From contig SRSI01000038.1 of the NCBI GenBank assembly GCA_005656395.1, positions 620,001 to 684,000 of the forward strand: a stretch of 64,000 nucleotides of DNA, in the 5' to 3' direction. Numbering within the stretch: the stretch's first letter is position 1; each line of letters opens with the position of its first letter. Below, in pieces: positions 55,798 to 64,000 of this stretch. Origin of the DNA: Strongyloides papillosus (Eukaryota; Nematoda; Chromadorea; Rhabditida; Strongyloididae). Below the pieces are notes generated by a model, which saw only the letters and a list, made by a program, of their open reading frames with translations, was not told the DNA's origin and searched no databases. Both the position numbers and the translations under genes were made by a program.

Positions 55798-58700
55798 ATG
55801 TCAACAGAAGTAAACGATGGTAATGAGGAAACACCCAAGACTGGGGTAAATGAAGATGCGTTACAGCAAGATGTTTTAGATGAAAGAATGGATAAAGTTC
55901 TTAACAAAAAGGTTAGACAGTTAATTACTATATGTCAAAAACACGGAATTAGTTATAAAGGAAAGAAATTGGAAATCGCGAGAAGGTTGGTTGAGAGAGA
56001 GGACTTCGATCTGATTTTTGGAGAAAATGATGAGGATGACAGTGAGAATGACGAACCGAAGGAAGAAGACAAGACTTTCACATCGACACCCAAGCCTAAC
56101 CAAGAGGATAAAACTTTCACATCGACACCTAAGCCTAAACAAGATATCACCTTCACACAAGAACAATTGAATGCTATCATGGTAGCTTTTGCAAAGGCTA
56201 ATGTCACCGAGAATCCTACACCACATCCTTCGAAGAAACAAAACAGGTTAACCTTCACTTCACAAGTACCAATGTATCAGCATAGTGAATTCGGAATAAG
56301 TGACTATTTAAAGCGGTTATCGTTAGCCTTGGAGGCCGATGATGTTGAAGAAGACAAAAAGTCACATCTGTTGCTATTGAAGATGCCTGAAGACATCCAA
56401 CGAAAGCTTAATAACGAGTTTCTGGGAAAACCACAGCTTCAGTCATTCCAGACATTGGTTGCAACACTGGAGAGAAGTCATGGTAGAGATAATAAAGTTG
56501 GTGCTATTAGAATAAAATTACTGTCCTTTGCTTTAGACTTTAGTAAAGATAAGTTTGAAGAAAGTGTTAAACAACTCTTGACTATGGTTGAAATTGCAAA
56601 TCCAGGCATTCCTCCTAGAGTGGTTAAAAGGTTACAAAAGGCGGAGTTAGAAATGAGAACTAGAGGTAAAATGGCTTTATGGAAGTTGATAAATGAATCA
56701 AGTGATGAAGAACATATTGAGGTCTTGGTACAACGAATGGTAAATGCCAATGAATTACATCATCAAAAGTTTTCATCCGGGAAATCCAAACAGTCGAAGG
56801 CTCCACCAACTACTGATCAGTTGAAAGCTAAAGGTGGTTGTGTACTTCATCCAAAAGGAAACCACACGAATGAACAGTGCAAATTTCAAGAAAGGCTGAA
56901 AGGAGTTAGTAAAGATAATCAAGTGAATAAAGTAAAAGCGTCTGTATTACCTGAAGTTAGTCAAAAGTCTTTAGATATTAGAATTCCAATTAACATTAAT
57001 GCAGGTGAAGGTATGAAGAGTGTTTTTACTGTTGGGTATGTAGATTCTGGAGCACAAGTATCTATTATGGAAAATAGGCTTGCACGTCAACTGGAGATGG
57101 AGCTGGCTCCTCCTCGGTATCCTGGTTTGAAAACACTTGGGGGAAATCAACTAACTCCTGTTGCTTCAGTAAAAGTTGATATGAAAATTGGTCAAAGAAT
57201 GATCTCTCTTGTGTTTGAAGTAGTTGATGCTCAGTTAGATGTTTTCAGTAAAGTGTTGATAGGAAGTGATGTATTGAGTCTTCTTTCTGCAAACATTCAA
57301 TATGGTAATCTTCCTGCTCTTGTTGTTGATGGAGTTACAATTCCAAGTTTAACAGTTGATGATCTGAACAATAGAAATAAACCTGTATTGAGCAAAGTGG
57401 CCGAAGCTGCTGTTGAGGTTGAGAATTTCATTAAGTCCAAATTTCCTAATGTCATCTCTCAACATCAATTTGATTTGGGAAAGTCTATTATTCCTGCACA
57501 GAAAATTGAGTTGATGAGTGGTGATATAGCACCATTCCGAAGATATTTTCCGCCTCAGCACTATAGAAAGGATGCTTTAGAATACATTAATCAAATGGTA
57601 GAGTCTGGAGTTTGCAAACCTTCTTTTGATGCTAAGTTTATGTTCAATTTGGTATGTGCATATAAACCTTCAGGAAGTATAAGACTATGTTTAGACCTGA
57701 GACCATTAAATGTCTTAGTTAAATCTTTTCAATATCGTTCATGGTCAGTGAAGGATTTCTGTAGAGAATTTCAAAATTTTTCTTATGTGTCTTCTATTGA
57801 TTTGGTTCAGTCGTACTATCAAGTTCCACTGTGTGAGGAGGATCTCAATTTAATAGGATTCAGGTGGGGTGATAATTGTTATACAATGATGAGATTACCA
57901 TTTGGGCTCAAAACATCGCCTCAAATCTTTCAGAAAATCATGGACCAAATGTTGTTGAATACTAAAGCCAGAAGTTATCAAGATGATATTATTTTGCCAA
58001 CCTCCGGTTCTAGAGATGAACATCTAGCAGCTCTAGCAGATCTTTTGAAAGTTTTAGAAACTTATGGGTTTAAGATAAATTTAAGTAAATCAAAGTTTAT
58101 GGCACAAGAATGTACGTTTTTGGGGTATAAATTCACACCAGCGGGTTACACAATTACTGATAAATATACTAAATCAATTAGTGATTTTCCTATGCCGAAC
58201 ACACTGGCTAACTTGAGGAAATTTAGAGGAGTATATGGGTATGTAAGAACAATGATTCCAAAATGTTATGAAATAGAAAGACCGTTAAATCAATGTATAG
58301 CTCAATTAGAATCTAAGAAGATTCCAAAGAATACTATTATAGAGTTACCAAATGATGTTCAAAAAGCAATAAGAGAATTGAAAGAGAAAGTTATTGAAAT
58401 AACAATAATGGCTTTTCCGAAGTGGGATGAGGTTTTCTACTTGGAAGCAGATGCATCCATATACGGATATGGAGCTGTCTTATATCAAATAAATGAAAGT
58501 GATAATACTAAAAATGTTATTGGATATTACAACAAGTCAACGTCACCGCTGAAGAGGAAATATCCAACAACACATTTAGAATTACGATCAATTTCAAATG
58601 CACTTACGTACTTTCGAGAATTCTTGTGGGGAAATATGGTGATAGTTAGAAGTGATCATAAGAATTTAAAGTCATTAATACAGTCTAACTTGGATCCCAG

Positions 58701-59949
58701 ACTATACAAGCATATAAACAATATTAACATGTACAATATTCAAGTAGAGTGGATTCAAGGGTCAAAGAATACGATAGCCGACGCATTATCAAGGGTTCCT
58801 GAGGTAAAATTTGTTTCATCACAGACATTAGCTGACATTCAACAAGAATCTCCAAGTGATGTAAGAAAGAAGTATTTGAAGAGGGGAGGAATATACGGGA
58901 AAATTGATGGTGAAAAATTTAAGCCGTTCATTCCAGATCCAAAAGTTTATTTGTTAGTGGAGGAGGTACACAAAGCAACACACATGCCTAAAGAAAGGAC
59001 GTTACAATTTATAAAAAGATTTTACGAAGCCAATGAAGAGTTGATAAAGAAGTCAGTAGATGAAGTTTATTCTAGTTGCTTAACTTGTATGAAGTCAATT
59101 CCAACGGGTTGTATTAAGAAAAAGTCAACGATGAAAGCTGTTTCTCCATTTCCAAGATCAACATACACGTTGGATATCATGGGGCCGTTACCACAGTCTA
59201 TGGATGACCAAGGATATAGATTTCTATTAATGGCAGTTGATACAGCATCAAGATTCTACATGTTACAGCCGTTACGCGATATCAAATCTCAAGATGTATT
59301 AGAAGGGACTTTAAAATGTATTTATCAATATGGGAAGCCATGGACCATCAAACTAGACAATGCAAAATACTTCCAAGCAGAACTGTTCAAAAATAAGTTA
59401 AATGACCTCGGAATCACGTTACGTTACGGAACACCGTATTATCACGAATCTCAAACTTTGGTGGAGAATGCTTTTAAACAAGTTGAAGAGCACATACGCA
59501 AGTTAGGTCAAAGAGGGAAAAACTGGTCAAGAACAATTTACAAAATTCAATATTTGCATAATACATTTCCCTTGAAGTATCTAGGTTGGTTGACACCTGA
59601 GGAGGTCTTTATGAACAGTTATAACGTGGTGGAGAGTTCTACTAAGCTGGAAGATGAAGGAGAAGATATGGAGCTGTTGGAGCTTTTACATGAAGTTACA
59701 GCTGCACGGTATTCTCAGGACATTAATGAGTTAACTGAGATGTTTTTGGGAAAAAGAATTTTGGTAAAGAAGTATATGAAGGATTCTAAATTGGACTTTG
59801 TTTTTGATGGGCCGTATGAAGTTAAGAAAGTCACCTTCAACACGTTATGGTATCTGAAACCCGGAAAGCGTCGCCTGTCAAGAGTACATATTAAGCAGGC
59901 AAAAGTTGTTAAAGATGGAGTTGAGGTTTCAGAAAGAGAGAGGGAGTAA
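55798..59949 (+). CDS. Gag-Pol polyprotein of element 3
   Basis: 1383 residues, one frame. A SAP-like DNA-binding helix pair lies at about 33-68 (VRQLITICQKHGISYKGKKL). Then come a 13-residue repeat EDKTFTSTPKP at 90-113, the Gag core 150-325 and a zinc motif CxxHx4Hx4C at 348-361. Protease has DSG at 416-418. RT has YQDD at 727-730. RNase H has D885, E928, D953 and D995. Integrase has H1058, H1062, C1094, C1097 and the triad D1126, D1187, E1223 with DD35E spacing, then a GPY/F-like end. It lacks the envelope-like module of elements 1 and 2 and is distant from them. The stop codon TAA is formed by the first bases of the 3' LTR. Confidence 0.94.
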   Translation: MSTEVNDGNEETPKTGVNEDALQQDVLDERMDKVLNKKVRQLITICQKHGISYKGKKLEIARRLVEREDFDLIFGENDEDDSENDEPKEEDKTFTSTPKPNQEDKTFTSTPKPKQDITFTQEQLNAIMVAFAKANVTENPTPHPSKKQNRLTFTSQVPMYQHSEFGISDYLKRLSLALEADDVEEDKKSHLLLLKMPEDIQRKLNNEFLGKPQLQSFQTLVATLERSHGRDNKVGAIRIKLLSFALDFSKDKFEESVKQLLTMVEIANPGIPPRVVKRLQKAELEMRTRGKMALWKLINESSDEEHIEVLVQRMVNANELHHQKFSSGKSKQSKAPPTTDQLKAKGGCVLHPKGNHTNEQCKFQERLKGVSKDNQVNKVKASVLPEVSQKSLDIRIPININAGEGMKSVFTVGYVDSGAQVSIMENRLARQLEMELAPPRYPGLKTLGGNQLTPVASVKVDMKIGQRMISLVFEVVDAQLDVFSKVLIGSDVLSLLSANIQYGNLPALVVDGVTIPSLTVDDLNNRNKPVLSKVAEAAVEVENFIKSKFPNVISQHQFDLGKSIIPAQKIELMSGDIAPFRRYFPPQHYRKDALEYINQMVESGVCKPSFDAKFMFNLVCAYKPSGSIRLCLDLRPLNVLVKSFQYRSWSVKDFCREFQNFSYVSSIDLVQSYYQVPLCEEDLNLIGFRWGDNCYTMMRLPFGLKTSPQIFQKIMDQMLLNTKARSYQDDIILPTSGSRDEHLAALADLLKVLETYGFKINLSKSKFMAQECTFLGYKFTPAGYTITDKYTKSISDFPMPNTLANLRKFRGVYGYVRTMIPKCYEIERPLNQCIAQLESKKIPKNTIIELPNDVQKAIRELKEKVIEITIMAFPKWDEVFYLEADASIYGYGAVLYQINESDNTKNVIGYYNKSTSPLKRKYPTTHLELRSISNALTYFREFLWGNMVIVRSDHKNLKSLIQSNLDPRLYKHINNINMYNIQVEWIQGSKNTIADALSRVPEVKFVSSQTLADIQQESPSDVRKKYLKRGGIYGKIDGEKFKPFIPDPKVYLLVEEVHKATHMPKERTLQFIKRFYEANEELIKKSVDEVYSSCLTCMKSIPTGCIKKKSTMKAVSPFPRSTYTLDIMGPLPQSMDDQGYRFLLMAVDTASRFYMLQPLRDIKSQDVLEGTLKCIYQYGKPWTIKLDNAKYFQAELFKNKLNDLGITLRYGTPYYHESQTLVENAFKQVEEHIRKLGQRGKNWSRTIYKIQYLHNTFPLKYLGWLTPEEVFMNSYNVVESSTKLEDEGEDMELLELLHEVTAARYSQDINELTEMFLGKRILVKKYMKDSKLDFVFDGPYEVKKVTFNTLWYLKPGKRRLSRVHIKQAKVVKDGVEVSERERE
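59931..59946 (+). promoter_or_regulatory. Polypurine tract of element 3, inside the ORF
   Basis: AGAAAGAGAGAGGGAG directly before the 3' LTR. It encodes the last residues ERERE of the polyprotein, so tract and coding end overlap. Confidence 0.8.
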
Positions 59950-60139
59950 AGGGATGACATAGCGGAATGATGGATTGATGTCATCCTATTTAAGGAGGCA
60001 AAATGACAATAAAGTCATTATATTTTTTTCTAAGTTTAATTGTAAATATTATGTAATATTATCTAACTTTAAATTTCTTATAATTATTAATTTGTATTTT
60101 GTAGACCAAAATCACCATTTAAAATAAAATTTTTAACTA
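59947..60139 (+). repeat. Element 3 3' LTR
   Basis: No difference from the 5' LTR seen by eye; overlaps the stop codon of the ORF. Confidence 0.92.
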
Positions 60140-60190
60140 TACAGATACTTTGATTGATGATTTTATGTAAAAATTCTTTTTTAAAAAATA

Positions 60191-60231
60191 TGCTCTGCGG
60201 ACCAGCTATGACCTGCCGAAGGTGGGTCTAA
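60191..60231. other. GC-rich hairpin motif, copy 1
   Basis: CTCTGCGGACCAGC followed by GACCTGCCGAAGGTGGGTC, which can fold with a GAA loop. It stands out in very AT-rich DNA and ends directly at the 17-bp minisatellite. Confidence 0.6.
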
Positions 60232-61133
60232 TTAAGGAAAATTCGATATTAAGGAAAATTCACTATTAAGGAAAATTCCATATTAAAGAAAATTCCTTAT
60301 TAAGGAAAATTCCTTATTAAGGAAAATTCTTTATTAAGGAAAAATTTCTTATTAAGGAAAACTCTTTATTAAGGAAAATTTACTATTAGGTAATAAATTT
60401 CTTATTAAGGAAAATTCTTTATTAAGGAAAATTCCTTATTAAGAAAAATTTATTATTAGGTAATAAATTCCTTATTAAGGAAAATTCTTTATTAAGGAAA
60501 ATTTATTATTAGGTAAAAAATTCCTTATTAAGGAAAATTCCTTATTAAGGAAAAATTCCTTATTAAGGAAAATTCCTTATTAAGGAAAATTCTTTATTAA
60601 GGAAAATTTATTATTAGGTAAAAAATTCCTTATTAAGGAAAAATTCCTTATTAAGGAAAATTCTCTATTGAGGAAAATTCCTTATTAAGAAAAATTTATT
60701 ATTAGGTAAAAAATTTCTTATTAAGGAAAATTCCTTATTAAGGAAAAATTCCTTATTAAGGAAAATTCTCTATTGAGGAAAATTTATTATTAGGTAAAAA
60801 ATTCCTTATTAAGGAAAATTCTTTATTAAGGAAAATTCCTTATTAAGGAAAATTCCATATTAAAGAAAATTCCTTATTAAGGAAAATTCTTTATTAAGGA
60901 AAATTCTCTATTGAGGAAAATTCCTTATTAAGGAAAATTTATTATTAGGTAAAAAATTCCTTATTAAGGAAAATTCCTTATTAAGGAAAATTCTTTATTA
61001 AGGAAAATTCCTTATTAAGGAAAATTCCTTATTAAGGAAAATTCCTTATTAAGGAAAAATTATTATTAGGTAAAAAATTCCTTATTAAGGGAAAATTATT
61101 ATTAGGTAAAAATTCCTTATTAAGGAAAAAAAT
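60231..61133. repeat. Palindromic 17-bp minisatellite, about 900 bp
   Basis: Dozens of units of TTAAGGAAAATTCCTTA, with interspersed ATTATTAGGTAAA variants. Both AAGGAAAATTCCTT and CCTTATTAAGG are self-complementary or nearly so. Confidence 0.95.
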
Positions 61134-62240
61134 TCTTTTCTATAACAAAAAGAAATAAGGAAAAAAAATTTGTCTCTTTCATAACTCTCTTCAAATTCAA
61201 CCGTTTTTTATAGGTAAATAGCTAAAAAAGATGCTTCTTTTAACTAAAAGGGCTGGATCAGTTTTAAGATTTTTGGCCAAATTATCTTTTAAAAAACATC
61301 GTTTTTTTGGTCTTTTTTAGCATAGATTTGACCAGGGTATAACGTTATTTTAAAAAAGAAAAGGTACAATGGTTTATATATCATTTGAAAAGTCTAATTC
61401 CAGAAAAGTGCGGAAACACAGTTTTACTAAAATGTATTAAAAATTGCCCAAGTTATGGTCCAAAGAGTGGTGACCGTTTTAAAAAATGATCAAAATGTTA
61501 AATATCTATAACTCAGTCAAAACTTGATGAAATGAAGTAGAACAGTGTCTGTTATTTATATCTACGTCTAACTTAAAAAATAAGAGTCTAACGAAATTTA
61601 TAGCTTAACAACAAAAGAAGTTGTGTTAATTTTAACGTCAACTTTTTTGACGTTATTCCCTTTTTTCACACAAAAATCAATTTTGTCTCCAGCATTACTT
61701 TTCTCAAACTTAATAAATTTTTATGGTTAAGTAATGATTAGAAGTGTTTTGTTCTAACTTAGTGCGAAAAATGTGTCTCAAACTTTTGGCTTACAATTGA
61801 CCAAGTTATGTTTAAAAAACACCACTTTTTAGACACATTTTTGTATAGTTTTTTATCAGAAATAACTCTTTCTAAATTTAAAGAAACTTTATGATTTATG
61901 ACTCATTTAAAAGATGCAACTCAGAAATGAGGAGGAAACTTAATATTTAAAAGATTAATAAAAATAAATCAAGTAATGGATCAAAAGATGATGATCATTT
62001 TTTTTTAGTAAAAATTAAAATTTGATAAAAATTTAATTTTATGCAAAGTTGTTTAAAGAAAAATAAACTAAATTTAGTACATAGAACAAATTCTTACATA
62101 AAATATATAAAACATTAACAAAGTTTGTAGATTAAAAATGAAAGAAGTTATTTTAGGTATTAATTTTTTTGTTTTTTCATTTATATATTTGTAAAATTAA
62201 AATAGATATGTAGTTAATAGAGCAATGATATTAAATTATT
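61134..62240. repeat. Tandem repeat of about 520 bp, second block (two copies)
   Basis: Starts like the first block (CTATAACAAAAAGAAATAAG) and continues with the same unit at about 61160 and 61690. Confidence 0.85.
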
Positions 62241-62528
62241 TATACTAATTTAAATAAAATTCTTTTTGTTGAGTAAATTTTTAACTTAACTAAGCAGTTT
62301 CAACAAATATAAATGTTATAAAATGATTTTAAAACTCAGAAATATTTCATGTAATTAATTAATATAACTATGTATTTTTGCTTATTTTATTTTTCCAGAA
62401 AAATGTAATTCAATGAAGGAATTTTTTACACATCTACTTTGATTAATAAATTATTATAAAAAAATCTTTATTAAAAAATATACTCTGCGGACCAGCCCTG
62501 ACCTGCCGAAGGCGGGTCTAAGGCTGGT
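62241..62528. repeat. Satellite tail with intact GC-rich hairpin, copy 2
   Basis: Aligns with 55260-55560 plus 60145-60220, so it is the unoccupied version of the site hit by element 3. At 62491-62528 ACCAGCC pairs with GGCTGGT, enclosing the inner stem GACCTGCC/GGCGGGTC. Confidence 0.8.
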
Positions 62529-63210
62529 ATAATAAAACTAAATACTAAAATAATATCTTTAATTGTTAATATCTTGTGTAGTTAAATAATAATTTTTGCT
62601 TTTTGTTGTTTTTTTATAAAATTTTTAAACTTATTTTTGTTAGCAGATTGGTTAAAATAATGATCTTCATTAAAATGTCAACAACATCACACGGAATCTT
62701 TACTTCTAGTAAATTATTTTATAAAATAAAAAACTAGTTATACTCTAAGATAAGCATAATATTATAAAAAATATCAAGATTAAATAAGTAATGCACAAAA
62801 AAATAAGTTGTTGGTGATGATTACTTTAAAAAAAATGTAGCGATTTTATCTTATACTTTCATTAAACGTACTATAAAATAGTAAAAAGACATACAGATAC
62901 TAATTAACTTACTTTTTATTTTAGAAAGTAGAAAAAAATGGAAATATATAATACAATAAAAAAATTTAGACTTTATATACAAATTCACAAGTGATAACAT
63001 AACTGTCATAAAATTTACTTCACTATTGCTTTAAAATGCCAAATACATATATTCTTGTGAAAAATGTCAAATTTTATGCGACAATATAATATTTTGCTTC
63101 GTTTAAAAATTTTCTTCTCACTTAGTATTTGAAAAATTGTTAGATTCTTTGTGGAGAAGCGAAAAATAAAACAATTGAAATGACTATGAAAAACTTACAA
63201 AATAACGGAA
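62529..63210. other. Gene-free AT-rich stretch
   Basis: No gene seen; TGTGGAGAAGCG at about 63151 resembles the tRNA-upstream motif, but no tRNA follows. Confidence 0.5.
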
Positions 63211-63385
63211 AACTGTAGTTTTGCCTGAACCTTCACCTACAGGTCACTTTATAATAGACGTTTTGCTTGAATATTCCGCCCGAACGTTTAGGCAAAACAT
63301 ACGTTTAAAAAAGATTTCTAGATGAACATTCAGGCAAAACGTTTTTTTTTAAAATGACCCTTAGATGAACGTTCAGGCATAACGT
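63210..63385. repeat. Cluster of TTTTGCC...GGCAAAA palindromes, right
   Basis: Four or five diverged copies of the 24-bp palindrome at spacings of about 40-60 bp. The cluster starts AACTGTAGTTTTGCCTGAAC, as at 52971. A further copy lies at 63780-63805. Confidence 0.8.
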
Positions 63386-64000
63386 ACATATATAAAAGTT
63401 TTTTTAGAATGATTTCTAAAATAATGGAACATTTTACTCTACACGAAAGTGTTAACGATAGTTAAAAGAAATGCATTTTATGTAATTTTTAAATAAATTA
63501 CACTATTTTTTTTTATCTTCTGATAAAGATAGTGCAACGCACCACTTGTTTAGCACTGCCTTCATAATATACTCCATATAGGAAATCGACAGGGAAACAC
63601 AAAATTTGAAAAAAAATAAATTTTTAATTAATTTTTTTAAAATTATTTTATTCAATATGTCTTAAAAAATATATATTTGACTATTTTTATAACAAAAAAA
63701 CAATTAATTCTCATTTTGAAATATTTTTTTTAGATAAAAAAATAATTGCTATTTCAAAAATAGTTCTTTTTTATATGTATGTTTTGCCTGAATATTTAGA
63801 CAAAAATGGTAGGTACCCAAAATAATTTATAATATTTTTACAGATTACTGGTAATTATTAAAGCTGACAGGTCTTTTGCAAAATTCTACATTTTTTTGAA
63901 TAATGTATGGTAATTATTTGTTACATAATATGCAACAAGATTTCAAAAATTATTACTAAATATTTTTGTTCGGTGGCCTATTAAATGGCACTCGGTTGTG
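63386..64000. other. Gene-free AT-rich end of the window
   Basis: Apart from one more palindrome copy at 63780 nothing was recognised. Confidence 0.5.

Larger units (their letters stand above)
55561..60139 (+). mobile_element. Complete, young Ty3/gypsy retrotransposon (element 3)
   Basis: 4.58 kb. Two 193-bp LTRs look identical, the 5-bp target duplication is TACAG (55556-55560 and 60140-60144; 7 bp if counted as TATACAG), and the single 1383-codon ORF is intact. The target is the tail of the satellite unit; a related unoccupied tail lies at about 62270-62480 and confirms the boundaries. It is probably the most recent insertion in the window. Confidence 0.95.

Noticed and set aside
55785..55800. 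tRNA-Trp-type primer binding site for element 3 (TGGTGAAGCCAACATG).
   Set aside because: Only TGGTGA and scattered bases fit the known pattern and it lies about 30 bp from the LTR; the priming mode stays open.
60231..61133. CRISPR-like array.
   Set aside because: Units are contiguous without unique spacers and the context is eukaryotic; it is a minisatellite.

Overview
The window is AT-rich nuclear DNA of a eukaryote, most likely an invertebrate animal. The tRNA genes have metazoan sequences, with short introns in tRNA-Tyr and tRNA-Ile(UAU). Two introns of about 45 bp with GT..AG ends can be read. The mobile DNA is of eukaryotic types: Ty3/gypsy LTR elements, a mariner and a Mutator-like element (MULE). 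A nematode would fit the tiny introns and the tRNA sequences, but nothing here proves it. No intact ordinary host protein gene was found; the only host-type coding sequences are two adjacent broken genes.

Layout. 0.3-6 kb: five tRNA genes (Thr, Leu, Met, Ile, Cys). 7.5-16.6 kb: a complete Ty3/gypsy element on the minus strand (element 1) with apparently identical 253-bp LTRs, a TGTT target duplication and an intact 2147-codon ORF. 16.8-25.5 kb: tRNA-Lys(UUU) and a spacer split by an insertion of about 7.7 kb, which carries BPI/LBP-like and YJU2-like pseudogenes between inverted repeats. 27.2-36.5 kb: tRNA-Ala, a second gypsy element (element 2, plus strand, one in-frame TGA) and tRNA-Tyr. 36.7-42 kb: a MULE with 9-bp target duplication, tRNA-Lys(CUU) and a frameshifted mariner. 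42.2-52.2 kb: tRNA-Arg, -Glu, -Leu(UAA), -Gln and -Asn, a foldback element and a long-TIR element. 53-64 kb: two copies of a composite satellite (520-bp and 17-bp tandem repeats), one of which holds a third intact gypsy element (element 3).

Overall this is a tRNA archipelago: 14 tRNA genes with 14 different anticodons, often in divergent pairs about 1 kb apart. Pair spacers have been duplicated, and two duplicated units lack the tRNA expected at one end. Elements 1 and 2 are primed by tRNA-Gln, whose gene lies in the window, and both sit close to tRNA genes.

The most unusual finding is the polyprotein of elements 1 and 2. Between Gag and protease, in the same frame, both carry a hydrophobic segment, a Cys-containing putative ectodomain, a long coiled coil and a second hydrophobic segment. 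This looks like an envelope- or spike-like module in an unusual position. Element 1 also has, on the opposite strand next to its 3' LTR, a small ORF for a membrane-anchored coiled-coil protein preceded by a good 44-bp intron, and its integrase tail ends in two AT-hooks.
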